Source: JBBQTQ01 sp038213135 (lineage in GTDB: Bacteria; Actinomycetota; Thermoleophilia; Gaiellales; Gaiellaceae). Taken from it: DNA of 64,000 bases. A model generated the notes under the pieces. It was not told the DNA's origin. It saw only the letters and a program-made list of their open reading frames with translations, and searched no databases. The DNA is taken from positions 21,435-85,434 of the forward strand of contig JBBQTQ010000001.1 in the NCBI GenBank assembly GCA_038213135.1, given 5' to 3'. Every line of letters starts with the position of its first letter. Positions within the stretch are counted from its first letter, which is position 1. This document shows, piece by piece, positions 7,511 to 14,956 of this stretch. The translations under genes were made by a program, and so were the position numbers.

Positions 7511-8691
7511 CGCTTTCGCTCGTCGGCATCTCGCACCACGTCGCACCCGTCGAGCTGCGGGAGCGTGTCGCGCTCGACGTTTCCGCCTCGGGTGCGCTGG
7601 CGCAAAAGCTCGCAGGTGAGGGCGAGGCGGTCTGCCTCTCGACCTGCAACCGGACCGAGATCTATCTCGCGGGAGCCGACGAGAGCCTGGCCGTCGAGGC
7701 ACTCGGCGAGATCGCCGGCGAGGAGCTCGGCAGCGTCCTCTACCGCCTCAGCGACGAGGCGGCCGCCCTCCACCTCTTCCGGGTCGCCGCCGGTCTCGAC
7801 TCGATGGTTCCGGGCGAAGGCGAGATCCTTGGTCAGGTGAGGGCGGCCTACGAGGCCGGGTCGCCGGGGCAGGTGCTGGACAGACTCTTCCGGCAGGCGC
7901 TCCACTCGGGGCGCAAGGTCCGCAACGAGACCGCGATCGGCGAGAGCCCGGCCTCGGTCTCGTCCGCCGCGGCTGCGCTTGCCGAGCAGGTCTTCGGCGA
8001 CCTCACGGGTCGCCGCGTGCTCGTTCTGGGCGGGGGCAAGATCGGAACGTTGTCGGCGCGCAGCCTCACTTCCCGGGGGGCGGTGGTCGAGACGATCGAG
8101 AGCCGGACCGTGCCCGCCGAGCGTGTCCGCGCCGAGCTCGCAGACGCGGACGTCGTTGTCTCCTCGACGAGCACAGCGGGCTTCGTGCTCCGCAAGGCAG
8201 ATGTGGAGCAGGCGCTCATCGGCCGGCGAGGGCGGCCGCTGTTCCTGATCGACATCGCCGTCCCGCGCGACCTCGATCCCGCAATCCACGAGCTGGACGG
8301 CTGCTACCTCTACGACATCGACGATCTCGAGGCGATCGTTGCGGAGACCCTGGCCGGTCGGAGGCGCGAGGCCACCCGGGCGGAGGCGATCGTGGCGGAG
8401 GAGGCCGACCGCTTCCACTCCTGGCACGCGTCGCTCGACGTCGTCCCGGCGATCGCGTCCTTACGCGCCCGCGCGGAGGCGATTCGTGCGAGCGAGCTGG
8501 AGCGGGTGCGCGGACGGCTCGGTGGGCTCTCGGAGAACGACCGCCGCACGGTCGAGTCGATCACGGCTCAGATCGTGAACAAGCTCCTCCACCTGCCGAC
8601 GGTTCGGATGAAGGAGGCGGCGGCCGGGGCGGACGGTGCGGTCTACGCCGACGCGGTGCGCCATCTCTTCGGCCTCGAGGACGAGCGCTGA
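7507..8691 (+). CDS. hemA: Glutamyl-tRNA reductase HemA
   Basis: This 394-residue NADPH-dependent enzyme reduces glutamyl-tRNA(Glu) to glutamate-1-semialdehyde, the first committed step of C5 tetrapyrrole synthesis. The active-site cysteine lies in LSTCNRTEIY (about residues 46-55). SMVPGEGEILGQVR follows near residue 100. The Rossmann motif VLVLGGGKIGTLSAR is at about residues 173-187, and a C-terminal dimerisation helix is present. The ATG overlaps the hemX-like stop. HemC begins one base after the stop, so the two are coupled. Confidence 0.95.
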   Translation: MTLSLVGISHHVAPVELRERVALDVSASGALAQKLAGEGEAVCLSTCNRTEIYLAGADESLAVEALGEIAGEELGSVLYRLSDEAAALHLFRVAAGLDSMVPGEGEILGQVRAAYEAGSPGQVLDRLFRQALHSGRKVRNETAIGESPASVSSAAAALAEQVFGDLTGRRVLVLGGGKIGTLSARSLTSRGAVVETIESRTVPAERVRAELADADVVVSSTSTAGFVLRKADVEQALIGRRGRPLFLIDIAVPRDLDPAIHELDGCYLYDIDDLEAIVAETLAGRRREATRAEAIVAEEADRFHSWHASLDVVPAIASLRARAEAIRASELERVRGRLGGLSENDRRTVESITAQIVNKLLHLPTVRMKEAAAGADGAVYADAVRHLFGLEDER

Positions 8692-8692
8692 A

Positions 8693-9529
8693 TTGCTCGT
8701 TCGGGTCGGGACGCGCGGCAGCCGGCTCGCGCTGACGCAGGCGGAGCTTGCGGCAGAGCTGCTGCGCCGGCCCGGTGTCGAGATTGCGCTCGTGCCGATC
8801 ACGACCGCGGGCGACAGGGATCGTTCGAAGCCGTTCGGCGAGATCGGGTCGCGCGGGGTTTTCGTCAAGGAGATCGAGGAGGCGCTGCTCGCCGGCCGCA
8901 TCGACGTTGCGGTGCACTCGGCGAAGGACATGACCTCGTCGGACACCGAGGGTCTCGTGGTCGGGGCCTACGTCCGTCGCGAGGATCCGCGCGACGCCCT
9001 CTGCGGTGCCGCTCGGTTGCGGCCGGGAATGCGGATCGGCACGGCTTCGGTGCGACGCCGCGCGCAGCTACTCGCGCTCGAGCCCACGCTGAACGTCGAG
9101 CCGATGCGGGGGAACATCGATACCCGATTACGCAAGCGGGACGAGCGGGGGTTGGACGCGATCGTGCTTGCCGCCTGCGGGCTCGACCGGCTAGGGCTGA
9201 GCGCGGAGGTCGGCCATCGCTTCGAGCCGGCCGAGCTGTTGCCCGAGGCCGGTCAAGGCGCTCTCGCACTGCAGGTGCGCGTCGGCGAGGAGGAGCTTGC
9301 GGCAGCGGCCGATCACGCCGAGACGCGGCGTCGGGTCGAGGCGGAGCGTGCGTGCGTGGGTGTGGTCGGTGGCGGGTGTCTGGCGCCCGTCGCGGCTCAT
9401 CACGACGGGCAGGTGTTGGAGGCGCTGATCGCAGACGAGAACGGCGCCTGGGTCGAGCGGCGTCGCGGGGAGGACGCGCGCGCACTCGGCGAGGAGCTGG
9501 CCGCGATCGCGGCCGCCCACGCCACCTGA
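8693..9529 (+). CDS. hemC: Hydroxymethylbilane synthase (porphobilinogen deaminase) HemC
   Basis: The 278-residue enzyme polymerises four porphobilinogens. It starts with the family-typical RVGTRGSRLALTQ, then has AVHSAKDMT (about residues 76-84), SVRRRAQL (about 118-125) and RGNIDTRL. The dipyrromethane cofactor would attach to the Cys in VVGGGCLAPVA (about residue 227). The TTG start is one base after the hemA stop. An alternative start 57 bases upstream lies inside hemA and adds no conserved sequence. HemB is absent from this cluster. Confidence 0.94.
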   Translation: MLVRVGTRGSRLALTQAELAAELLRRPGVEIALVPITTAGDRDRSKPFGEIGSRGVFVKEIEEALLAGRIDVAVHSAKDMTSSDTEGLVVGAYVRREDPRDALCGAARLRPGMRIGTASVRRRAQLLALEPTLNVEPMRGNIDTRLRKRDERGLDAIVLAACGLDRLGLSAEVGHRFEPAELLPEAGQGALALQVRVGEEELAAAADHAETRRRVEAERACVGVVGGGCLAPVAAHHDGQVLEALIADENGAWVERRRGEDARALGEELAAIAAAHAT

Positions 9530-9547
9530 GAGTTGTCACGGTTTCGT

Positions 9548-9613
9548 CACAGACACGTGCGCTTTTCCTCGATAGCGTTGAGCCGAGGCGGGGGCTCGGG
9601 GGCCCCCTGTAAC
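9548..9613 (+). repeat. Repeat element A: promoter-like sequence plus GC-rich hairpin upstream of hemD
   Basis: This is the forward copy of an element also present inverted at 17768-17834. The shared core reads CTCGATAG, GTTGAGCC, then GGCGGGGGCTCGGGGGCC and ends CCCCNGTAAC. It contains a TANNNT -10 (TAGCGT at 9573-9578) followed by a potential GAGCC/GGCTC stem and the palindrome GGGGGCCCCC at 9598-9607. Transcription from the -10 would start near 9585 and give a structured leader of about 50 bases before hemD. Confidence 0.6.
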
Positions 9614-9633
9614 GGAAAGAGTCTGGTCGCGGC

Positions 9634-10272
9634 GTGCGCGTGATCGTCACCCGCGCTACCGAGCAGGCCGGGCCGCTCTCCGAGCGGTTGCGCGCGCTGG
9701 GCCACGAGGTCGTCCCGTGCCCGTTGATTCGCGTCGAGCCGCTCGGTGACGAACCGATCGACACGTCCGGCTACGACTGGGTGGTCGTCACGAGCCGGAC
9801 GGGCGCGTCGGAGCTCGCGCGGCGATCGGACCCGCAAGCGCTCCCTCCGGTCGCGGCGATCGGCCCCGGGACCGCGGAGGTCTTGCGCGGTCTCGGGATC
9901 GAGCCGACGCTCGTCGCGAGCGTCTCCACTCAGGAGGGCCTGCTCGCCGAGCTACCCGAGCTGGCGGGCCGGGTGCTCTTCGCCGGAGCGGAGGATGCAC
10001 GCCGGGTGCTTGTCGACGAGCTCGGAGCCGACTTCCTACCCCTCTACCGCACCGTTCCGCTCACCCCCACCTCACCTCCCGAGGGAGACGTGATCGTACT
10101 CGCCTCGGCATCTGCCGCGCGCGCCTTCGCCGCTCTCGGCACCTCGATCCCGGCAGTCACGATCGGGCCACAGACGAGCGCCGCCGCCCGCGCCGCGGGG
10201 GTCGAGGTCATCGCGGAGGCCGCAACGCATGATCTCGAAGGGCTGCTGACCGCGATCGCTACCCTCCCCTAG
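9634..10272 (+). CDS. hemD: Uroporphyrinogen-III synthase HemD
   Basis: The 212-residue protein closes and inverts hydroxymethylbilane to uroporphyrinogen III. HemD sequences are poorly conserved, but the fold markers are visible: the N-terminal VIVTRATEQAGPLSERLRALGHEV, YDWVVVTSRTGAS near residues 48-60, the VAAIGPGTAEVLRGLGI pivot, and the C-terminal IPAVTIGPQTSAAARAAGVEV. Position after hemC supports it. GTG 9634 and GTG 9640 are both usable starts. The stop overlaps the next gene's GTG by one base. Confidence 0.88.
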   Translation: MRVIVTRATEQAGPLSERLRALGHEVVPCPLIRVEPLGDEPIDTSGYDWVVVTSRTGASELARRSDPQALPPVAAIGPGTAEVLRGLGIEPTLVASVSTQEGLLAELPELAGRVLFAGAEDARRVLVDELGADFLPLYRTVPLTPTSPPEGDVIVLASASAARAFAALGTSIPAVTIGPQTSAAARAAGVEVIAEAATHDLEGLLTAIATLP

Positions 10273-11081
10273 TGCCGGGCTTCATCTCCTTCCTCACCGA
10301 CTTCGGCCTGCAGGACGACTTCGTCGGAACCTGTCACGGCGTGATGAAGAGGATCGCGCCCGACGTGCAGATCATCGACATCACGCACGGGATCGAGCCG
10401 CAACGTGTCCTGCAGGGCGCGCTCGTCCTGGCGAACACGCTTCCCTACATGCCGGAAGGCGTGCACCTCGCGGTTGTCGACCCCGGCGTGGGTAGCGACC
10501 GGCTCGAGGTCGCGCTCCGGGGAGCCGACGGCCGGCTGTACGTGGGCCCCGACAACGGTCTACTCGTCCCCGCGGCCGAGCGGCTCGGTGGCATCGCTGC
10601 CGCCCACTCGCTCGAGAACCCTGCCTACAGGCTCGAGCGCGTGTCGAAGACCTTCCACGGCCGCGACGTCTTCTCGCCGGCCGCAGCCCACCTCGCGATC
10701 GGCCTCGACATCGCCGAGCTCGGCCCCGCTCTCGATCCGGCGAGCCTTGTCCGCATCGATCTGCCCGAGCCCGAGATCGGCAAGGGGCGCATCCGTGCGA
10801 CCGTTCTCTACACCGACCAGTTCGGCAACGTCCAGCTGAACCTCACGCGCGCGCACCTCGAGCAAGTCGGGCTCGAGCAGGGCACGAGGGTCGAGCTCGA
10901 GCTGGCGCTGGAGCGTTACTACGCCGTCACGGCGCAGACGTTCACCGACGCCGACCCGGGCGACATCATCCTCTACGAGGACGCCTACGGGAACGTCGCG
11001 ATCGCGATCAACCACGGCAACGCCGCCGAGATGTTCTCCGTGCGGCCGGGCCAGGAGCTTCGCATCCACCTGCGGCCCTGA
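10272..11081 (+). CDS. SAM hydrolase / SAM-dependent chlorinase-fluorinase family protein (DUF62)
   Basis: The 269-residue protein has the two domains of the SAM hydroxide adenosyltransferase family. The N-terminal domain carries ITFLTDFGLQDDFVG-like (here ISFLTDFGLQDDFVG), DITHGIEPQ and VVDPGVGS. The C-terminal beta domain carries YTDQFGNVQLN and EDAYGNVAIAI. Bacterial and archaeal members hydrolyse S-adenosylmethionine to adenosine and methionine, whereas chlorinases and fluorinases are rare derivatives with a distinct loop that I do not see here. The gene starts on the last base of the hemD stop. Why it sits behind heme genes is unclear. Confidence 0.85.
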   Translation: MPGFISFLTDFGLQDDFVGTCHGVMKRIAPDVQIIDITHGIEPQRVLQGALVLANTLPYMPEGVHLAVVDPGVGSDRLEVALRGADGRLYVGPDNGLLVPAAERLGGIAAAHSLENPAYRLERVSKTFHGRDVFSPAAAHLAIGLDIAELGPALDPASLVRIDLPEPEIGKGRIRATVLYTDQFGNVQLNLTRAHLEQVGLEQGTRVELELALERYYAVTAQTFTDADPGDIILYEDAYGNVAIAINHGNAAEMFSVRPGQELRIHLRP

Positions 11082-11091
11082 CCCATGCGTG

Positions 11092-11164
11092 TGGCGAGGG
11101 CCGGAATTGAACCGGCGACACCACGGTTTTCAGCCGTGTGCTCTACCGACTGAGCTACCTCGCC
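11092..11164 (-). tRNA. tRNA-Phe (GAA)
   Basis: Read on the minus strand, the 73-base sequence folds as a cloverleaf. The acceptor stem is GGCGAGG paired with CCTCGCC, the D arm is AGCTC..GAGC, the anticodon stem CACGG/CCGTG encloses CTGAAAA, and the T arm is GCCGG..CCGGC around TTCAATT. The anticodon GAA decodes phenylalanine. The discriminator base is A. The 3' CCA is not encoded (ACA follows). Confidence 0.97.
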
Positions 11165-11177
11165 GAGCCGGCGCAGT

Positions 11178-11567
11178 CTAGCCGAGCCCCTGTGCGGGGC
11201 TAATGTGGGTGAGTCGCTCCACGAGGTTCTCGACCAGCTCGCCCTTGAGAAAGACACCGTCGGCGCCGGCGCGGGTAGCCGCGTCCTTCAGGTCCGGGTC
11301 CGGATCTCCTGTGAGCGCGATCAGGCACAGCGCCGGATGCTCTCGACGGAGCTCGCGCACGGCGGTGATCCCGTCGGTGCGTGGCATGTGTAGGTCGATA
11401 ACCGCGGCCTCGGGGCCGAGAGACCTGACGAGGTCGATGGCCTCCTGACCGTCCCTGGCGGTCCCGACGACGGTCAACTCGGGCTGCTGCTCGATCAGCG
11501 CGCGGAGCGACTCGAGGTAGCCCGCGTCGTCGTCCGCGATCACTACACGTATGGGGAATCCGGCCAT
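11178..11567 (-). CDS. Single-domain response regulator (receiver only)
   Basis: The 129-residue protein is a CheY-like receiver with the acidic pocket ADDD (residues 11-14), the phosphorylatable Asp58 in VIDLHMP, the conserved Thr in ALTGD and Lys109 in FLKGE. It resembles the N-terminal half of NarL/LuxR-type regulators but ends right after helix 5, with no DNA-binding domain. It lies 13 bases from tRNA-Phe and is divergent from the arginase gene. No histidine kinase is nearby, so the partner is unknown. Confidence 0.88.
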   Translation of the reverse strand: MAGFPIRVVIADDDAGYLESLRALIEQQPELTVVGTARDGQEAIDLVRSLGPEAAVIDLHMPRTDGITAVRELRREHPALCLIALTGDPDPDLKDAATRAGADGVFLKGELVENLVERLTHISPAQGLG

Positions 11568-11574
11568 TGACGGC

Positions 11575-11586
11575 TAGCTTGCCCGC
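11575..11586 (+). promoter_or_regulatory. -10 box of a probable leaderless arginase start
   Basis: TAGCTT at 11575-11580 is followed by six bases and the ATG at 11587. The box lies in the 19-base gap between the divergent response-regulator and arginase genes. Confidence 0.55.
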
Positions 11587-12492
11587 ATGGAACCGCAGGA
11601 AACAGCACAACCCGTTGCCGTAATTGGCGCCAGCCTCGACCTCGGCGCCGGACGGCGAGGCGTCGACATGGGTCCTTCGGCGATCCGCTACGCAGGGCTC
11701 GCCGAGCGGATCGCGGAGCTGGGCCGTGACTACGTGGACTTCGGGAACGTGCAGACCGCGGTCGCCGAGGCGACGCCCGAGGGCGACCCGGAGGCGCGCT
11801 ACCTGCCGGCGATCGTCAAGACCTGCGAGCGCGTCTCCGAGTGGGTCGTCAGGGCGAAGGAGGAGGGCTACCTTCCGCTCGTCCTCGGCGGCGACCACTC
11901 GGTCGCGATCGGAACCCTCGGCGGCCTGGCCCGGATCTCGGGGCCGGGAGGCGTGCTGTGGGTCGACGCGCACGGCGACCTCAACAGGCCCGACACGAGT
12001 CCCAGTGGCAACGTTCACGGGATGGCTCTCGCGGCGGCTCTCGGCCTCTGCGGCCCCGGCTTCAAGAGCGACGCCTGGCCGCTGCCCTCGGTCGAGCGGG
12101 TCGCTCTCGTCGGAGTCCGCTCGCTCGACGACGGCGAGCGCTCGCTCCTCAAGGAGCTCGGCGCGAAGATCTTCACGATGAGCGACCTCGACAAGCTCGG
12201 CGTCGAGCACGCGATCAGTGAGGCGCTCGACCACGTCGCCGGGCCCGGTTTCGTCCACGTCAGCCTCGACCTGGACGTGCTCGACCCAGACGTGGCGCCG
12301 GGGGTGGGCACGCCGGTTCGCGGCGGCCTCTCCTACCGGGAAGCGCACCTCGCGATGGAGATGGTCGCGGACTCGGGTCTGGCCGGTTCGCTGGAGGTCG
12401 TCGAGGTCAACCCGATTCTCGACCGCGAGAACGGCACGGCCCTGCTCGCGGTGGAGCTCGTCGCCAGCGCGCTCGGCGCGCGGATTCTCTAG
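11587..12492 (+). CDS. rocF: Arginase (ureohydrolase family)
   Basis: The 301-residue Mn-dependent enzyme should hydrolyse arginine to ornithine and urea. Metal ligands are in LGGDHSVAIG (about residues 98-107), WVDAHGDLN (about 121-129; DAHAD is usual) and SLDLDVLDPDVAPG (about 223-236). Arginase-type features are the SGNVHGMALAAALG loop and the C-terminal LEVVEVNPILD followed by the RTAxLA-like TALLAVELVAS. Agmatinase or formimidoylglutamase is less likely, given the SGNVHGM substrate loop. It converges with a hydrolase gene, whose stop overlaps its stop by four bases. Confidence 0.88.
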   Translation: MEPQETAQPVAVIGASLDLGAGRRGVDMGPSAIRYAGLAERIAELGRDYVDFGNVQTAVAEATPEGDPEARYLPAIVKTCERVSEWVVRAKEEGYLPLVLGGDHSVAIGTLGGLARISGPGGVLWVDAHGDLNRPDTSPSGNVHGMALAAALGLCGPGFKSDAWPLPSVERVALVGVRSLDDGERSLLKELGAKIFTMSDLDKLGVEHAISEALDHVAGPGFVHVSLDLDVLDPDVAPGVGTPVRGGLSYREAHLAMEMVADSGLAGSLEVVEVNPILDRENGTALLAVELVASALGARIL

Positions 12493-13250
12493 TCGAGAAA
12501 GCGCTCGATCGCAGCGAGCGTGTCGTCGAGCGCGTCCCAGTAGACCGTGTGGCCGCCTGGGACGGTGACGATCTCGACCAGCTCGCCGAGCTCGCCGCGA
12601 TAGGTCCCAACATGCTCGTCGAGGAAGAGCCACGACTGCTCGCCGAGCACGATCAGGGTCGGAACCCGCGCGGGACGCGGGGCCGGCGACGCCATCTCGC
12701 TCCAGGCTGCGACGACGGCACTCTTGGAATAGCGATACCGGAAGCGGCCGTCCGATCCCTGCTCCATGTGGCCCGCGTCCGAGGCGACCACCAGCTCACG
12801 CGGAGCGAGCAGGACGCGGCCGAGCTCGTAGCGCACCTCGACGGCTTGCTCGACGGATTCGTAAGCGGCGTCCTTTCGCTCGGCCTCCGCCATGTCGTGC
12901 GCGACATGCGGCAGAACCTGCAGCGCCGGGTCGAGCAGGATCGCGCGCTCCACGCGCTCGGGCTCGCGAGCGGCGAGCTCGGCGACGAGGCGCCCGCCGA
13001 AGCTGTGGCCCAACCAGACCGCGCGCTCGGCGCCGATCGTCTCGCGGAGATCCTCGAGGTGCGTGTCGATCGACCACGGCGGCTCGTACTCCGAGTGCCC
13101 ATGGCCGCGCAGGTCGGGCGCGACGACGTGGTAGCGGTCGGAGAGCCGGCTCGCCAGGTCGACGAAGCGGCCGCCGTGACTCGTCACACCGTGCAGGCAG
13201 ACGAGCGTCGGGGCGGCGGGATCGCCCCACTCGTGGACGTGCAGCCGCAA
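12489..13250 (-). CDS. Alpha/beta-fold hydrolase
   Basis: The 253-residue protein has the alpha/beta hydrolase core. The oxyanion strand is LVCLHGVTSHGGRF (about residues 16-29), the nucleophile elbow is WLGHSFGGRLV (about 79-89, Ser nucleophile), and the C-terminal catalytic His is in VPGGHTVYWD. An Asp in the cap-following strand is likely in LGEQSW. The substrate cannot be told. The TTG start is one base beyond the OsmC stop, so the two genes are translationally coupled. The 3' end overlaps the arginase gene. Confidence 0.82.
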   Translation of the reverse strand: MRLHVHEWGDPAAPTLVCLHGVTSHGGRFVDLASRLSDRYHVVAPDLRGHGHSEYEPPWSIDTHLEDLRETIGAERAVWLGHSFGGRLVAELAAREPERVERAILLDPALQVLPHVAHDMAEAERKDAAYESVEQAVEVRYELGRVLLAPRELVVASDAGHMEQGSDGRFRYRYSKSAVVAAWSEMASPAPRPARVPTLIVLGEQSWLFLDEHVGTYRGELGELVEIVTVPGGHTVYWDALDDTLAAIERFLD

Positions 13251-13251
13251 G

Positions 13252-13674
13252 CTAGGCCAGGGCGGCGTCGAGTGTGATCTCGACGTTGAGGGCCTTCGAG
13301 ACCGGGCAGTTCTGCCTCGCGGTCTCGGCGGCCTCGCGAAACGCGCTCTCTTCAGCTCCTTCGACCGTGCCGCGCACCCTTAGCGCGATGCCGGTGATGC
13401 CCTGGCCGGGCTGGAACCCTGCGGTCGCCTGCGTCTCGAGCTTGGTCGGCGGTGTGCCCGCTTGCGCCAGGCCGTGCGAGAGCGCCATCGAGAAGCAGCT
13501 GGCGAGCGCGGCGGCGATCAGCTCCTCCGGGCTCGTGCCGGCGCTCGCGTCCTCGGCGCGCGCGCGCCAGGTCAGGGCGGTCTCGTTCGAAGGTGCGCTC
13601 CCGAGGGCGAACGTCCCCGAGCCGCTCATCAGATCTCCCTGCCATGTCACGCTCGCGGAGTGCTCAACCGCCAT
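13252..13674 (-). CDS. OsmC/Ohr-family peroxiredoxin
   Basis: The 140-residue protein carries the two family cysteines, in ALASCFSMALS (about residue 60) and ARQNCPVSKAL (about residue 123), which reduce organic hydroperoxides. TSPEELIAAALASC is the classic OsmC helix. Length and the C-terminal NVEITLD fit OsmC rather than Ohr. Its start lies 11 bases inside the 3' end of the RarA-like gene, and the alpha/beta hydrolase gene follows, making a three-gene run. Confidence 0.9.
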   Translation of the reverse strand: MAVEHSASVTWQGDLMSGSGTFALGSAPSNETALTWRARAEDASAGTSPEELIAAALASCFSMALSHGLAQAGTPPTKLETQATAGFQPGQGITGIALRVRGTVEGAEESAFREAAETARQNCPVSKALNVEITLDAALA

Positions 13675-14932
13675 GCCCGTCCTCCTCCTTCTCTTCGCCT
13701 GACCCCTTCGGTCGATAGTAACGGCGGCCCCTCAACTCCTCGGGCAGGTAATCGGTCTCGAAGCCGGCAGGATCGTCGTGCGGGTAGACGTAGCCCTCCC
13801 CGTGCCCGAGCTGGCGGCCGTAGTAGCTGGCGTCGCGCAGCGCCTTCGGCGGCCGGACGTTGCCGAGCTCTTGCACGTCCTTCGTGGCCTCCTTGATCGC
13901 CACGTAGGACGCGTTCGACTTCGGCGCGCTCGCCAGGTAGATCGCGGCCTGCGAGAGGTTGAGCCGAGCCTCCGGTAGGCCGACATGCTCCACGGCGTGT
14001 GCGGCGGCGACCGCGACGAGCAGGGCGCGCGGGTCGGCGTTGCCGATGTCCTCGGAGGCGAGCACGATCATCCGGCGAGCGATGAAGCGCGCGTCCTCGC
14101 CTGCTTCGAGCATCGCGGCGAGGTAGTAGACCGCGGCGTCCGGGTCGGAGCCGCGCATCGACTTGACGAAGGCCGAGGTGAAGTCGTAGTGCTGGTCGCC
14201 GCCCTTGTCGTAGACGAGCGGCCGCTTGCGCGAGGCGTCGTCGAGGTGACGCTCCTCCAGTGCGACGCCCTCGGCCTGCGCCGTCTGCCAGGCGAGCTCG
14301 ACGATGTTCAGTGCGTTCCGCGCGTCGCCGCCCGCCCTGTGCGCGGACGCGGTGACGAGCTCGTCGGGCACCTCGGCGGCGAGGAGCGCGGCGCCGCGTC
14401 GGACGACCGCCTCGAGGTCGCTCTCCGAGAGCGGCTCGAGCTCGTACACCTGCGCGCGGCTGAGCAGAGCGGAGTTGACCTCGTAATAGGGGTTCTCGGT
14501 GGTCGCTCCGATCAGCGTGAGCAGCCCCTCCTCGACCGCCGGCAGGAGCGCGTCCTGCGGCGCCGGGGTGAAGCGGTGGAGCGCGGCGCGGACGAGGATC
14601 GTGCGGCGCCCGCTCGCGCCGAGCCGTTCTCGCGCCTTGGCCAGCGTTGCGCGCACGTCGGCGACGGTCGCCGAGACCGCGGACAGCTCCTCGAAGGCCG
14701 CGCCTGTCGTCACGGCGACGATCCGGGCGAGCGTCGTCTTGCCGACCCCCGGCGGTCCGTAGAGGATCAGGGAGCGGACGCGGTCCTCCTCGATCGCGAG
14801 CCGGAGTGCCGAGCCCGCACCGAGTACGTGCTGCTGGCCGACAAACTCGTCGAGGGTCCGCGGCCGGGCGCGCAGCGCGAGCGGGGCGTTCTCGGGCAGC
14901 CGCTCTGCCGCCGCGTCCGAGAACAGGTCCAT
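13664..14932 (-). CDS. rarA: RarA/MgsA-like AAA+ ATPase with altered Walker B
   Basis: The 422-residue protein matches replication-associated recombination protein A in order and length. It has PRTLDEFVGQQHVLG at the N-terminus, Walker A YGPPGVGKTTLARI (about residues 57-70), sensor 1 IGATTENPYYEVNSALLSRAQ, and the C-terminal clamp-loader-like domain with YYLAAMLEAGEDARFIARR and LPEELRGRRYYRP. RarA acts at stalled replication forks. The Walker B DEIHRF of the family reads RAALHRF (residues 115-121), so the metal- and water-activating Asp and Glu are Ala116 and Ala117. The ATG is 7 bases after TACTGT. The frame is open further upstream, but that part is antisense to kynA. Confidence 0.85.
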   Translation of the reverse strand: MDLFSDAAAERLPENAPLALRARPRTLDEFVGQQHVLGAGSALRLAIEEDRVRSLILYGPPGVGKTTLARIVAVTTGAAFEELSAVSATVADVRATLAKARERLGASGRRTILVRAALHRFTPAPQDALLPAVEEGLLTLIGATTENPYYEVNSALLSRAQVYELEPLSESDLEAVVRRGAALLAAEVPDELVTASAHRAGGDARNALNIVELAWQTAQAEGVALEERHLDDASRKRPLVYDKGGDQHYDFTSAFVKSMRGSDPDAAVYYLAAMLEAGEDARFIARRMIVLASEDIGNADPRALLVAVAAAHAVEHVGLPEARLNLSQAAIYLASAPKSNASYVAIKEATKDVQELGNVRPPKALRDASYYGRQLGHGEGYVYPHDDPAGFETDYLPEELRGRRYYRPKGSGEEKEEDGHGG

Positions 14933-14939
14933 CGCGCCG

Positions 14940-14956
14940 ACAGTATGCTCCCGCGG
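14940..14956. promoter_or_regulatory. Overlapping divergent -10 boxes for rarA (minus) and kynA (plus)
   Basis: The ten bases ACAGTATGCT (14940-14949) contain TACTGT on the minus strand, ending 7 bases before the rarA ATG, and TATGCT on the plus strand, ending 7 bases before the kynA GTG. The two polymerases would compete for overlapping DNA, and both transcripts would be leaderless. Confidence 0.6.

Noticed and set aside
13985..14956. In-frame upstream extension of kynA
   Set aside because: It is the exact complement of the conserved RarA-like coding frame and carries no conserved sequence.
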